A DNA stretch of 64,000 nucleotides from Streptomyces ficellus. GTDB lineage: Bacteria; Actinomycetota; Actinomycetes; Streptomycetales; Streptomycetaceae. The stretch lies in assembly GCF_030406405.1 (NCBI RefSeq), contig NZ_JAUEPL010000036.1:1-64000 (forward strand), in the 5' to 3' direction. Positions 24,422 to 32,960 of the stretch are shown piece after piece. Position 1 is the stretch's first letter, and the number at the start of each line of letters is the position of its first letter. The notes beneath the pieces are model-generated. The model worked only from the letters and a program-made list of their open reading frames with translations. It was not told the DNA's origin and searched no databases. The translations under genes and the position numbers were made by a program.

Positions 24422-25669
24422 ATGACCACACGCATCCTCCCGGCCGTCGGTGACGCCGACGCCGCCCGCTCCGTCACCACCCTCCTCAGCCAGCTCCCCG
24501 ACGCCGAACCGGCCGCCCCCCTCGGCGACTCGACCTCGCTGATCGACGCCCTCGCGCGGCTCGCCGCCGAGTCCCTCGACGAACTGCCCGAGGTGGTCCT
24601 GGTCCACGAGCGGATCGGGCCCGTCCCCGCACTCGAACTGATCCGGGAGGTCGCCCTGCGCTTCCCCGCGGTCGGCGTCGTCCTCGTCACCACCGACGCC
24701 GGCCCCGCCCTCTACTCGGCCGCCATGGACTCCGGCGCCCGCGGCCTGGTCGGGCTGCCCCTGTCGTACGAGGAGCTCGCCCAGCGCGTCCAGTCCGCGG
24801 CCGCCTGGTCCGTGGGCGTCCGGCGCCACCTCGGGCAGGGCGGCGACGTCTTCACGGGTCCCGGCGGCACGGTCGTGACCGTCAGCGGCGCCAAGGGCGG
24901 CGTCGGCACCACCGTCACGGCCGTCCAGCTCGCCCTCGCCGCGCGCGCCTCCGGCCGGACCGTCGCGCTCGCCGACCTGGACCTGCAGGCCGGCGACGTC
25001 GCCTCCTACCTGGACGTGCAGTTCCGGCGGTCCATCGTGGACCTCGCGGCCATCCAGGACATATCGCCCCGGGTGCTCCAGGACGCCCTGTTCGCCCACC
25101 CCTCCGGCCTCGGCCTGCTCCTGGCGCCGGGGGAGGGCGAGCGGGGCGAGGACGTCAGCGACCGCGCGGTGCGCCAGATCGTCAGCGCGCTCCGCAACCG
25201 GTACGAGGTCGTCGTCATCGACTGCGGTACGCACATGAACACCGCCAACGCCGCCGCCATCGAGATGGCCGACACCACCCTGCTCGTCGTCACCCCCGAC
25301 GTGGTCGCCATACGCGCCGCCAAACGCCTCATCAGGCTCTGGGACCGGCTCCAGATCCGCAAGGCGGAGGAGACCGTGACGGTGGTCAACCGGCACATCC
25401 GCAACACCGAGATCCAGCCGCCGCTGGTCGGCAAGATCACCGGTACGCGGGTCGCGCGGACCTCCGTACCCGCGAACTTCCGGGAACTGCAGTCGGTGGT
25501 CGACGCGGGCCGGATGCAGGACCTGGAGGCCAAGTCGTCGGTGAAGCGGGCGCTGTGGGCACTGGCCGGCGAACTGGGGATCGTCAACGCCCCGGAAGGG
25601 GAAAGCAGGCAGGGGAAGTTCCGCGGCGACCGCGGCTCGGTGGGCCTGCGCCGTACGCGCGGCACGTAG
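24422..25669 (+). CDS. cpaE: Flp pilus localisation ATPase CpaE/TadZ (MinD-like)
   Basis: The 415-residue protein has a degenerate receiver-like N-terminal domain (about 1-135) and a MinD/ParA-type ATPase. The deviant Walker A, SGAKGGVGTT, is at 155-164 with Lys158, and LADLDLQAGD and VVVIDCGTHM follow. Proteins of this kind position the Tad apparatus in the cell; actinobacterial members are also annotated as septum-site determining proteins. The ATG at 24422 was chosen, 7 bp after the cpaB stop, because codons upstream overlap cpaB. A basic tail (RGDRGSVGLRRTRGT) ends the protein. Confidence 0.88.
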   Translation: MTTRILPAVGDADAARSVTTLLSQLPDAEPAAPLGDSTSLIDALARLAAESLDELPEVVLVHERIGPVPALELIREVALRFPAVGVVLVTTDAGPALYSAAMDSGARGLVGLPLSYEELAQRVQSAAAWSVGVRRHLGQGGDVFTGPGGTVVTVSGAKGGVGTTVTAVQLALAARASGRTVALADLDLQAGDVASYLDVQFRRSIVDLAAIQDISPRVLQDALFAHPSGLGLLLAPGEGERGEDVSDRAVRQIVSALRNRYEVVVIDCGTHMNTANAAAIEMADTTLLVVTPDVVAIRAAKRLIRLWDRLQIRKAEETVTVVNRHIRNTEIQPPLVGKITGTRVARTSVPANFRELQSVVDAGRMQDLEAKSSVKRALWALAGELGIVNAPEGESRQGKFRGDRGSVGLRRTRGT

Positions 25670-25698
25670 ACCGAGGGACCGAGGGGGCAGGATGCGTC

Positions 25699-26064
25699 AT
25701 GAAACGCCGTTACGGAAGTGACCGGGGGCAGGTCGCGGTCGAGTTCACCGGGATGGTTCCGGTCGTTCTCGGCACGGTGATCCTGCTGTGGCAGGCGGCC
25801 CTCGTCGGCTACACGTACGCGCTCGCGGGCAACGCGGCGGACGTGGGCGCCCGGGTGGGCACGGTGTCGGGCGACGGCGCGTGCCAGGCCGCCGCGCGGG
25901 GGAGCGTGTCGGGGGCGTGGACGGTGACCGCCTCCTGCGGCGGTGGCGGCGCCGACTTGTACACCGCGTCGGTGACGCTGAACGTCCCCGTGCTGTTCCC
26001 CGGCCTCGACATCCCGGTCCAGGTCGAGGGCCATGCCGCGGTGGCGTGGGAGGGCGAGCGATGA
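25699..26064 (+). CDS. TadE family pseudopilin
   Basis: The 121-residue protein starts with a short basic leader followed by the class III prepilin signature GQVAVEFTG (Glu at position +5 after the Gly) and a single hydrophobic helix. A small beta-rich domain follows. TadE-like minor pilins are cleaved by a dedicated peptidase and incorporated into or needed for the Flp pilus. The ATG at 25699 puts the leader at normal length; a nearby ATG at 25692 is in another frame. Its stop overlaps the ATG of the next tadE-like gene (ATGA). Confidence 0.85.
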   Translation: MKRRYGSDRGQVAVEFTGMVPVVLGTVILLWQAALVGYTYALAGNAADVGARVGTVSGDGACQAAARGSVSGAWTVTASCGGGGADLYTASVTLNVPVLFPGLDIPVQVEGHAAVAWEGER

Positions 26065-26690
26065 CGCCGTACGCAGGGACAGGGCGCCACGCGGAAAGAA
26101 CGCGCGACGCGTGGAGCCGGCGCTACGGAGGGCGCGGGCGCCAGGCGTGGGGCTGGCGCCACGCGGGGACGGGGCGCGAAGCGTGGGACAGGCGCCACGC
26201 GGGGACGGGGCGCGAAGCGTGGGACAGGCGCCATGCGGAGACAGCGCGCGAAGCGTGGGGCTGGCGCCACGCGGGGACAGGGCGCCAGGCGGAGACAGCG
26301 CGCCAGGCGTGGAGCAGGGGACGCCACGCGAGGACAGGGCGTCGCCGCGGCGAATCCGGCCAGGCGGCGGTGGAGTTCACCGGCTGGGTGGCGCTGCTGC
26401 TGTTCACGGCTCTGGCCGCCGTCCAGCTCGGGCTGGTGGCATACGCGGTGCAGCAGGCGGGTACGGCGTCCCGCGCGGCGGCGCGGGTCGCAGCGCAGGG
26501 CGGCGACGGCGTGTCGGCCGGTGAGGGCGCCGCCAGCGGCTGGCTGAACGCCCGAGTCCAGGTCCCCGGGGCCGGCGGCGACGAGGTGACCGCGACCGCC
26601 ACCGTACCCATCCCCTCCCTCCTGCCCGTGTTCACCTTCCCGGCCGCCACGAGATCCACCACCATGCCCGTCACCACGCCCGCCGACTGA
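26061..26690 (+). CDS. TadE/TadF-like pseudopilin with a long tandem-repeat N-terminal extension
   Basis: The 209-residue protein has the pilin signature ESGQAAVEFTGWVALLLF and a helix, then an Ala/Gly-rich domain ending TRSTTMPVTTPAD. Unlike a normal TadE-like protein, the signature does not come within the first 15-25 residues but near residue 105, after a highly basic extension. That extension is made of about six 12-residue units of the form WRHAGTGREAWD. The start ATG overlaps the preceding stop, and no better start with a ribosome binding site lies close to the pilin signature, so the extension is probably translated. It would sit in the cytoplasm before processing. It is co-transcribed with tadA, whose ATG is 38 bp downstream. 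Confidence 0.8.
   Translation: MTPYAGTGRHAERTRDAWSRRYGGRGRQAWGWRHAGTGREAWDRRHAGTGREAWDRRHAETAREAWGWRHAGTGRQAETARQAWSRGRHARTGRRRGESGQAAVEFTGWVALLLFTALAAVQLGLVAYAVQQAGTASRAAARVAAQGGDGVSAGEGAASGWLNARVQVPGAGGDEVTATATVPIPSLLPVFTFPAATRSTTMPVTTPAD
26082..26297 (+). repeat. 36-bp in-frame tandem repeat (six units) inside the second tadE-like gene
   Basis: Units begin at 26082, 26118, 26154, 26190, 26226 and 26262. Units 3 and 4 differ at one base of 36; the others are degenerate. Each encodes 12 residues, so length changes would stay in frame. Confidence 0.85.
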
Positions 26691-26727
26691 CCGTTCCACG
26701 TAACGCACCCATGGGGAGGGAAGAGAC

Positions 26728-28125
26728 ATGAGCCTGCGGGCGCGCATCACCAGTCCCGAGCCGGTCAACGGCGGCAAGGGCGAGGAGAACCACCTCGTCG
26801 GCGTCTACCGCGTCAAGCTCCTGGAGGAGATCGACCTCGCGGAGATGTCCGCCCTGGCCGCCGCGGAGCGCCGCGCCCGCCTGGAGCGGGTGCTCGGCCA
26901 CATCATCAGCCGCGAAGGCCCCGTCCTCTCCTCCACCGAGCGCTCGCAGCTCATCCGCCGCGTCGTGGACGAGGCCCTCGGCCTGGGCATCCTCGAACCG
27001 CTCCTCGAAGACGCCTCCATCAGCGAGATCATGGTCAACGGCCCGGAGCAGGTGTTCGTGGAGCGCCGCGGCCGGCTGGAGCAACTGCCGATGCGGTTCT
27101 CCTCCACCGAGCAGCTGATGCAGACCATCGAGCGCATCGTCTCCACCGTCAACCGCCGCGTGGACGAGTCCAACCCGATGGTCGACGCCCGCCTGCCGTC
27201 CGGTGAGCGCGTCAACGTCATCATCCCGCCGCTCTCCCTCAGCGGTCCCATCCTCACCATCCGCCGCTTCCCCCGCGCCTTCACGCTCCAGGAGATGGTC
27301 GCCCTCGGCTCGCTCGACGAGCACATGGTGATGCTGCTCGCCGGACTCGTCCGCGCCAAGTTCAACGTGATCGTCTCCGGCGCCACCGGCACCGGCAAGA
27401 CCACCCTCCTCAACGCGCTGTCCGGCCTCATCCCCGACGGCGAGCGCATCGTCACCATCGAGGACTCCGCCGAGCTCCAGCTCCAGCAGTCCCACGTCAT
27501 CACCCTCGAAGCGCGCCCGCCCAACGTCGAGGGCAAGGGCCGGGTCACCATCCGCGACCTCGTACGCAACTCGCTGCGCATGCGCCCCGACCGGATCATC
27601 GTCGGCGAGGTCCGTGGCGGCGAGACCCTCGACATGCTCCAGGCGATGTCCACCGGCCACGACGGCTCGCTCGCCACCGTCCATGCCAACAGCGCCGAGG
27701 ACGCCCTGATGCGCCTCCAGACGCTCGGCTCCATGTCGGAGGTCGAGGTCCCGTTCGTCGCGATCAAGGACCAGATCAACAGCGCGGTCGACGTCATCGT
27801 CCAGCTCACCCGGCACGCGGACGGCAGCCGCAAGATCACCGAGATCGCCATTGTCGACTCCCACGGCCGCGAGGAGTACCGGATCGTGACGGTCTGCCGC
27901 TTCGCGTCCCGCCCCATGGCCGCCGACGGGCGAATCCACGGCACCTTCGAATATTCCCCCCTCCCGCGCCGCGTCGCCGAACGCCTCTACATGAACAGCG
28001 AGGCCATCCCCCCTGCCTTCGGCGTCGCCCGGTCCGACGAACAGCTCGCCCTGCGCCACGGCACCACCGCCCCGCCCCTGGGCCTGCCCATCGACACCGA
28101 ACCGACCTGGAACTCCTGGAAGTGA
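26728..28125 (+). CDS. tadA: Flp pilus / Tad secretion ATPase TadA (CpaF)
   Basis: The 465-residue member of the type II/IV secretion ATPase family has the N-terminal domain to about residue 180, Walker A GATGTGKTT at 218-226, and the Asp-box and Walker B (IVTIEDSAELQL, RIIVGEVRGGE). The His box is in TGHDGSLATVHANS. It powers pilus assembly at the inner face of the membrane together with TadB and TadC, which follow. GGGAGGG lies upstream of the ATG. The length is normal for actinobacterial CpaF proteins. Confidence 0.95.
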   Translation: MSLRARITSPEPVNGGKGEENHLVGVYRVKLLEEIDLAEMSALAAAERRARLERVLGHIISREGPVLSSTERSQLIRRVVDEALGLGILEPLLEDASISEIMVNGPEQVFVERRGRLEQLPMRFSSTEQLMQTIERIVSTVNRRVDESNPMVDARLPSGERVNVIIPPLSLSGPILTIRRFPRAFTLQEMVALGSLDEHMVMLLAGLVRAKFNVIVSGATGTGKTTLLNALSGLIPDGERIVTIEDSAELQLQQSHVITLEARPPNVEGKGRVTIRDLVRNSLRMRPDRIIVGEVRGGETLDMLQAMSTGHDGSLATVHANSAEDALMRLQTLGSMSEVEVPFVAIKDQINSAVDVIVQLTRHADGSRKITEIAIVDSHGREEYRIVTVCRFASRPMAADGRIHGTFEYSPLPRRVAERLYMNSEAIPPAFGVARSDEQLALRHGTTAPPLGLPIDTEPTWNSWK

Positions 28126-28126
28126 C

Positions 28127-29065
28127 ATGGCGAACCTCCCGCTGCTGACGCTCGGTGCCACCGTCCTCGCCGGCGCGCTGGGCGTCGCCGGCGTGCACGT
28201 CTACGCCTCCGGCAACGCCCGGCGCCAGGCCCTGGTCGCCCGCATGACCCACAGCGGGCACACCGCCCTCGATGGCCGGCGCCGCCGCTTCGTACGCCTC
28301 GACCGGAGGCTGCGCGCCACCGCCATCGGCCACCGCATCGAGCGCAAGATCGCCGCCACCGGGCTCGACCTCACGCCCGGCGAGTATGCCGTGTACGCGG
28401 TGGCCGCGCTGCTCGGCGTCCACCTCACCATCGGCGCCGTCTTCGCCCCGTTCTTCGGCGTCCTCGCCGCCCTCGCCGGGTTGTGGGGCGCCCACGCGTT
28501 CCTCAACTGGCAGCGCCACAAGCGCACCGAGGCGTTCATCAACCAGCTGCCCGAACTCACCCGCGTCCTCGCCAACGCCACCCAGGCCGGCCTGGCCCTG
28601 CGGACCGCGATCGCCATGGCCGCCGAGGAGCTGGACGACCCGGCGGGCGAGGAGCTGCGCAAGGTCGCCGACCAGCTCGCCGTGGGCCACAGCCTGGACG
28701 ACGCGCTGGGCGACCTCGCCGACCGGCTGCCCTCGCGCGAACTGGTCGTCCTCGTCTCCACCCTCGTCCTGTCCAACCGCGCCGGCGGCCAGGTCGTCAC
28801 CTCGCTGCGCAACCTCACCGGCACCCTCGACGAGCGCAAGGAGACCCGGCGGGAGGTCACCACCCTCCTCTCCCAGGTCAAGGTGACGGCCTTCGCCCTG
28901 CCCCTCCTGGGCCTGGGCTTCCTGCTCATGATCAACGGTATGTCCCCCGGCGCCCTGGACAAGATGACCGGCTCCGTCGCCGGCCAGGTCGGCTCCGTCC
29001 TCGCCTTCGGCCTGTACGCCCTCGGCTTCGTCCTCATCCGCCGCCTGTCCCGCATCCGAGTCTGA
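28127..29065 (+). CDS. tadB: Tad platform membrane protein TadB
   Basis: The 312-residue protein has an N-terminal helix, a pair of central helices and two C-terminal helices around a cytoplasmic T2SSF-type domain (NQLPELTRVLANATQAGLAL and DDALGDLADRLPSRELVVLV). With TadC it forms the inner-membrane platform on which the ATPase acts. The ATG follows the tadA stop by one base, showing tight coupling. TadB-type proteins keep the linker between helices long, as here. Confidence 0.9.
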   Translation: MANLPLLTLGATVLAGALGVAGVHVYASGNARRQALVARMTHSGHTALDGRRRRFVRLDRRLRATAIGHRIERKIAATGLDLTPGEYAVYAVAALLGVHLTIGAVFAPFFGVLAALAGLWGAHAFLNWQRHKRTEAFINQLPELTRVLANATQAGLALRTAIAMAAEELDDPAGEELRKVADQLAVGHSLDDALGDLADRLPSRELVVLVSTLVLSNRAGGQVVTSLRNLTGTLDERKETRREVTTLLSQVKVTAFALPLLGLGFLLMINGMSPGALDKMTGSVAGQVGSVLAFGLYALGFVLIRRLSRIRV

Positions 29066-29079
29066 GGAGGTGACACGTC

Positions 29080-29967
29080 ATGGGCCTGTTGTACGCCGCC
29101 GTCATCGGCCTGTCCGTATACGGCGTCTTCCACGGCGTCCGCATGTACCGGGCCGACGCCAAACTCCCCGGCGACCTCGTCCTCGCCCTCGAAGTCGGCG
29201 CCACCCGCACCACCGCCGTCGGCTCCGGCGTCGACCGGCTCGGCATGCGCTACGCCCCCGCCGTGCTGGGCGTGATGGGCCCCAAACGGGTCGACGCGCT
29301 GCGCCGCCGCCTCGACATGGCCGGCAACCCCGGCGGCATGACCGTCGACCGCTACGCCGCCCGCCGCGCCGTCTACGGCTTCCTCGGCGTGTGCGCCGCC
29401 CTCGCCATGCTGGCGCGCGGCCAGGCGGTCGTCGCCGTCATCGTCCTGCTGTACGGGCTGACCTGGACCGACGTCCTGCTGCGGCTCGCCATCCGCCGCC
29501 GCAAGGACGACATCGAGCGCACCCTGCCCGACTTCCTCGACGTCCTCGCCGTCGTCGTCTCCGCCGGACTCGGCTTCCGCCAGGCGCTGGAGCGCGTCGC
29601 CGAGAAGTACTCCGGGCCGTGGGCCGACGAACTGCGCATCACCCTGCGCCAGCTCGACATGGGCGTCAGCCGCCGCGAGGCCTTCGACCAACTCCGCAAG
29701 CGCAACGCCTCCGAGCAGGTCTCCATGTTCGTCACCGCTCTCCAGCAGGGCGAGGAGCTGGGCGCGCCGATCGTGGACACGCTGATCCAGATCGCCAACG
29801 ACATGCGGCGCACGGACGCGCAGAACGCGCGGCGCAGCGCCGCCAAGGCCGTACCCAAGACCACGCTCGTCGTGACGATGGTGATGCTGCCCGCGACCAT
29901 GATCCTGATCGCCCTGAGCTTCTACTACGGCTCCGGGGTCGACTTCGCGGACATCATCGGCGGGTGA
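29080..29967 (+). CDS. tadC: Tad platform membrane protein TadC
   Basis: The 295-residue second T2SSF-type membrane protein resembles TadB in layout. The cytoplasmic motif is LPDFLDVLAVVVSAGLGFRQ and later EQVSMFVTALQQGEELGAPI, and it ends in a hydrophobic helix (TMILIALSFYYGSG). It partners with TadB in the pilus platform. A strong GAGGAGG ribosome binding site precedes the ATG. The stop is 4 bp before the sensor kinase gene, so the pilus genes and the two-component genes form one unit. Confidence 0.9.
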   Translation: MGLLYAAVIGLSVYGVFHGVRMYRADAKLPGDLVLALEVGATRTTAVGSGVDRLGMRYAPAVLGVMGPKRVDALRRRLDMAGNPGGMTVDRYAARRAVYGFLGVCAALAMLARGQAVVAVIVLLYGLTWTDVLLRLAIRRRKDDIERTLPDFLDVLAVVVSAGLGFRQALERVAEKYSGPWADELRITLRQLDMGVSRREAFDQLRKRNASEQVSMFVTALQQGEELGAPIVDTLIQIANDMRRTDAQNARRSAAKAVPKTTLVVTMVMLPATMILIALSFYYGSGVDFADIIGG

Positions 29968-29971
29968 CGTC

Positions 29972-31315
29972 ATGACCCTGAAGAAGCCGGCGGCGCGGGC
30001 CGAACCCTCCCTCCCGCTCCAGATCAACGCCCTCCAGGCGCTGTGCCGCCAGGTGTTCGGCTTCCGGCTGGCGATGATCGTGCTGGCGGCGCCGTTCGCC
30101 CTCGACGGCGCCGCGCCGGGCGTCGGGACCTGGCTGGTGGGCGCCGCCGTCCTCATCACCTTCATGGTGTCCTACGTCGTGCTGCGCGACTGGGAGCGCT
30201 TCGGCCGCATCCTGCTCCGCCACCCCGCCGTGCTCACCTGCGACATGCTGTTCGGCGCGCTGCTGCTGGCCACCGCGTCACCCGAGTCGACGCTCGCGTA
30301 CGTCACCATCTGTACGCCGCTGCTGGCGGGCCTGCTGTACGGCTGGCGCGGCGCCGCCTTCTTCGCCGTCCTCCAGTCGCTGCTGCTCCTGCTGTCGTAC
30401 GGGGTGAGCAGGGAGGTGGCGGTGGAGCCCTCCTCGCTCCTCTTCCCGGGCCTGTGCGTCATCGCCGGGGCGGTCGGCTCCACCCTGCGCAACCTCATCC
30501 TCGACTTCGGGGCCGCGAGCCAGGCCCTGACCGAGGCGCGGGCCCGCCTCGCCGTCAACGGCGCGGTGGAGGCGGAACGGGCGCGGCTCGCCCGGGAGAT
30601 GCACGACTCGGTCGCCAAGACCCTGCACGGCCTGGCGCTGGCCGCGGACGGGCTGGCCGAGACCGCGCACCGCCGTGACCCCTCGTCGGTGCGGCGGCAG
30701 GCGGAACTCCTCGCCCGGTCCGCCCGCCGCGCCGCCGCCGAGTCGCGCGAGTTGCTGGCGGACCTGCGCCGGGAGTCGGGCCTGGACGGCGGGGTGGACG
30801 TCGCCGCGGATCTTGCCGCCCGCGCGGCGGACTTCGGGCGCCGGCACCGGGTACGGACCACCTACCGCCTGCTGGATGGCGGGGCGGCCCCTCCCCGCCT
30901 CCCGCACGCGGTCGCCCGCCAGCTCCTCACCATCGCCGCGGAGGCCATGGAGAACGCCCACCGGCACGGCGGGCCCACGTACATCGACGTATCGGCGGGC
31001 GTCGTCGGCGACGTCCTGCGCCTGAGCGTCTACGACGACGGCCGTGGCCTGCCCGCCGGCACGACACTCGACGGCCTGAAACGGTCCGGCCACTTCGGGC
31101 TCGTCGGCATGGTCGAGCGCGCCGCGTCGATCGGCGCCCGTATCCGCATCGGGCGGGGCCCGGCGACCAGGGGCACGGAAGTCCGCCTGGAACTGCCCGT
31201 ACGGGCCCTGGAACTGCCCGTACGGGCCTCGGAACCGCCCCTGCCGCCCTTGCCGGCCATGCCGCGACAGCCCGGCCCGCGTTCCTTCGACAGGAGGGTG
31301 CACCACCATGCCTGA
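29972..31315 (+). CDS. Sensor histidine kinase (NarL/DegS type) in the tad operon
   Basis: The 447-residue protein has about five to six N-terminal transmembrane helices (residues 30-170), a short coiled segment and a HisKA_3 domain. The phospho-acceptor is His211 in LAREMHDSVAKTLHG. The ATPase domain follows with N box EAMENAHRHGG and G box DDGRGLP. The C-terminus has a duplicated LELPVRA stretch encoded by a 21-bp repeat. The gene overlaps the regulator gene by 8 bases, so the two are a cognate pair. Location inside the pilus operon suggests they sense envelope or developmental state and control this cluster; that is inference. Confidence 0.85.
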   Translation: MTLKKPAARAEPSLPLQINALQALCRQVFGFRLAMIVLAAPFALDGAAPGVGTWLVGAAVLITFMVSYVVLRDWERFGRILLRHPAVLTCDMLFGALLLATASPESTLAYVTICTPLLAGLLYGWRGAAFFAVLQSLLLLLSYGVSREVAVEPSSLLFPGLCVIAGAVGSTLRNLILDFGAASQALTEARARLAVNGAVEAERARLAREMHDSVAKTLHGLALAADGLAETAHRRDPSSVRRQAELLARSARRAAAESRELLADLRRESGLDGGVDVAADLAARAADFGRRHRVRTTYRLLDGGAAPPRLPHAVARQLLTIAAEAMENAHRHGGPTYIDVSAGVVGDVLRLSVYDDGRGLPAGTTLDGLKRSGHFGLVGMVERAASIGARIRIGRGPATRGTEVRLELPVRALELPVRASEPPLPPLPAMPRQPGPRSFDRRVHHHA

Positions 31316-32033
31316 GCACCTGCGAGTGATCGTCGCCGACGACAACCCCGTCGTCCGGGCGGGCCTGACCGCGCTGCTCTCCGGCCGCGAGGACATCGAG
31401 GTCGCCGCCGAGGCCTCCGACGGCCGCCAGGCCTACGAGGAAGCGGTCCGCCACCGCCCGGACGTGATCCTCCTGGACGTCCGCATGCCGGGCGTCGACG
31501 GCATCGCGGCCCTCCCGCACCTGGTCCGGCTCGCCCCGGTCCTGATGACCACCTACAGCCGCGAAACGGCCATCGTCCACGAGGCCCTGCGCCTCGGCGC
31601 GAGCGGCTACCTGGTCCACGGCGAGTTCACGGCCGACCAACTCGTCGACGCGGTACGCGACATGAGCCGCGGCCGCGCCCACTTCACCCACACGGCCTCG
31701 AACGCACTGCTGGCGTCGGTGCGGGATGGGTGTGCGTCTGCAATGCCGCTGCCTGCATCAACCCCCGTGCAGGAGCTCGACTTTCCCCAACCCCCTTCGC
31801 AACGGCAACCGAATGTGGCACATTCGTTGCTGAGCCAGCGGGAGGTGGAGGTGATGGACCTGATCGCGTCGGGCATGACCAATCAGCAGATTGCCGCCAC
31901 GTGCTTCATCAGCCACAAGACCGTCAAGAACCACATCAACCGCATCTTCGCCAAGCTCAACGCCGAAAGCCGCGGCCAGGCCATCGCGATCTGGCACGGC
32001 CAGTCCAAGGGGGACCCGACCACCCATGCCTGA
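31308..32033 (+). CDS. LuxR-family response regulator, partner of the tad-operon kinase
   Basis: The 241-residue protein has a receiver domain (acidic pair Asp11-Asp12, phospho-site Asp57 in VILLDVRMPG) and a LuxR helix-turn-helix at about 173-235 (LLSQREVEVMDLIASGMTNQ, then KTVKNHINRIF). In most receivers a conserved Lys follows the last strands (GYLLK); here the sequence is GYLVHGEF, with His104 in that place, so phosphorylation response may differ. The linker at 140-170 is rich in Pro and Gln and is encoded by less GC-rich DNA than the rest. The likely target is the flp promoter just downstream. Confidence 0.85.
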   Translation: MPEHLRVIVADDNPVVRAGLTALLSGREDIEVAAEASDGRQAYEEAVRHRPDVILLDVRMPGVDGIAALPHLVRLAPVLMTTYSRETAIVHEALRLGASGYLVHGEFTADQLVDAVRDMSRGRAHFTHTASNALLASVRDGCASAMPLPASTPVQELDFPQPPSQRQPNVAHSLLSQREVEVMDLIASGMTNQQIAATCFISHKTVKNHINRIFAKLNAESRGQAIAIWHGQSKGDPTTHA

Positions 32034-32146
32034 CCACCCCCACACCCCCGATTGGGCCCCGACTTGGGCCCCCAGGCCCATGCCGAGGCGCCTTGCTCCG
32101 CCGTACGTTCGTCACCTCGACCCGCACGAGCCCGGAGGAGACCGCC
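32034..32146 (+). promoter_or_regulatory. Leader region of the Flp pilin gene
   Basis: This 113-bp gap is the only sizeable one inside the pilus cluster, and a separate strong promoter for the major pilin is expected here. GGAGGAG at 32133-32139 is the ribosome binding site. Two TTGGGCCC-type half repeats occur near 32055-32085. No clear -10/-35 was identified. Confidence 0.35.
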
Positions 32147-32383
32147 ATGCCGAACATCACGCTGAAGCCCGCGACCCAGGCGAAGGTGTACGTGGGTACG
32201 TGGGCGAAAACCGCGAGTGCGGCCCTCAAGCGGCGGGGGGACAGCGGGCAGGGGGCAGTCGAGTACGTCGGGATCATCATCCTGGTGGGGGTGATCATCG
32301 CGGCGGTGGTGGGGTCGGGCGTGGGAGACACGATCGCCGCCGGGCTGCTGGCGCGCGTCACGGCGATCGTCGGTGGTGGCTGA
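32147..32383 (+). CDS. flp: Flp/Fap major pilin
   Basis: The 78-residue protein is typical of a Flp pilin. A 33-residue leader is followed by the class III signal SGQGAVEYVG and a hydrophobic helix (IIILVGVIIAAVV). Cleavage after the Gly would leave Gln as first residue with Glu at +5. The mature pilin polymerises into thin Flp fibres. The leader is longer than usual and ends in KRRGDSG. The start ATG has a strong GGAGGAG ribosome binding site, matching high expression. The processing enzyme is likely the peptidase encoded at 39688. Confidence 0.9.
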   Translation: MPNITLKPATQAKVYVGTWAKTASAALKRRGDSGQGAVEYVGIIILVGVIIAAVVGSGVGDTIAAGLLARVTAIVGGG

Positions 32384-32958
32384 CGGCCTGTACGCGCAGA
32401 ACTCGCGAGGCAGGGCAGGCGTCGCCTCTCTACGTATTCGTAGTGGCGAGCCTGCTCTTTCTCGCGCTTGCGTTCTTCGCGGTAGGCCAGGCGGGAGCGA
32501 CGCGTAACGGTGCCCAATCAGCAGCGGATGCCGCCGCACTGGCAGCGGCTCGGGAGTCACGGGACAACGTCGACCTGACCATCGGCAATCTGGCTGACCT
32601 ATTGGACGGAGCGCTGATCCCCACGCTGTACGGGTGCGGTGCGAGCCACTACTACGCCGGTCAGAACGACGCCGAGGTCGACAGTTGCACGCCGCTGTTT
32701 GACGGCCGCTGGGGGTTCACAGTGCAGGTGACCTCCTTGAACCCGGTCGGGGACACCGTGCTCCCTGGGACCGAGGACCGGTACGCCAAGTCCACCGCAA
32801 CAGCCGTGGTCGTCCCTGTATGTAGTTTTGAGCCTGCCGATGACGACGATTCGCCGTCTCCAGGGGCGCTGGAATGCGAAGGTGACCTCCTGGACCTGGA
32901 CCCGGCCAAGCTCCCGGACATGTCCGACCTCTTCGAAGTCCGGCTCGCCGAGGACTGA
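32380..32958 (+). CDS. TadG-like pilus assembly protein (no standard start codon)
   Basis: The protein has the signature of the TadE/TadG N-terminus, REAGQASPLYVFVVASLLFLAL, then AVGQAGATRNGAQSAADAAALAAARESRD, which is the putative Flp pilus-assembly TadG motif. The frame has no ATG, GTG or TTG between the pilin gene and this signature. The only near start is CTG at 32380, overlapping the pilin stop as CTGA with GGTGG before it. Translation from CTG by coupling is my choice, giving 192 residues. The downstream part (FTVQVTSLNPVG) is extracytoplasmic and rich in acidic residues. Base composition is lower in GC than its neighbours. Confidence 0.75.
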   Translation: MTACTRRTREAGQASPLYVFVVASLLFLALAFFAVGQAGATRNGAQSAADAAALAAARESRDNVDLTIGNLADLLDGALIPTLYGCGASHYYAGQNDAEVDSCTPLFDGRWGFTVQVTSLNPVGDTVLPGTEDRYAKSTATAVVVPVCSFEPADDDDSPSPGALECEGDLLDLDPAKLPDMSDLFEVRLAED

Positions 32959-32960
32959 CC

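Noticed and set aside
26082..26297. 36-bp regular repeats as a possible CRISPR array
   Set aside because: Units are directly adjacent without unique spacers and lie in frame inside a pseudopilin gene.
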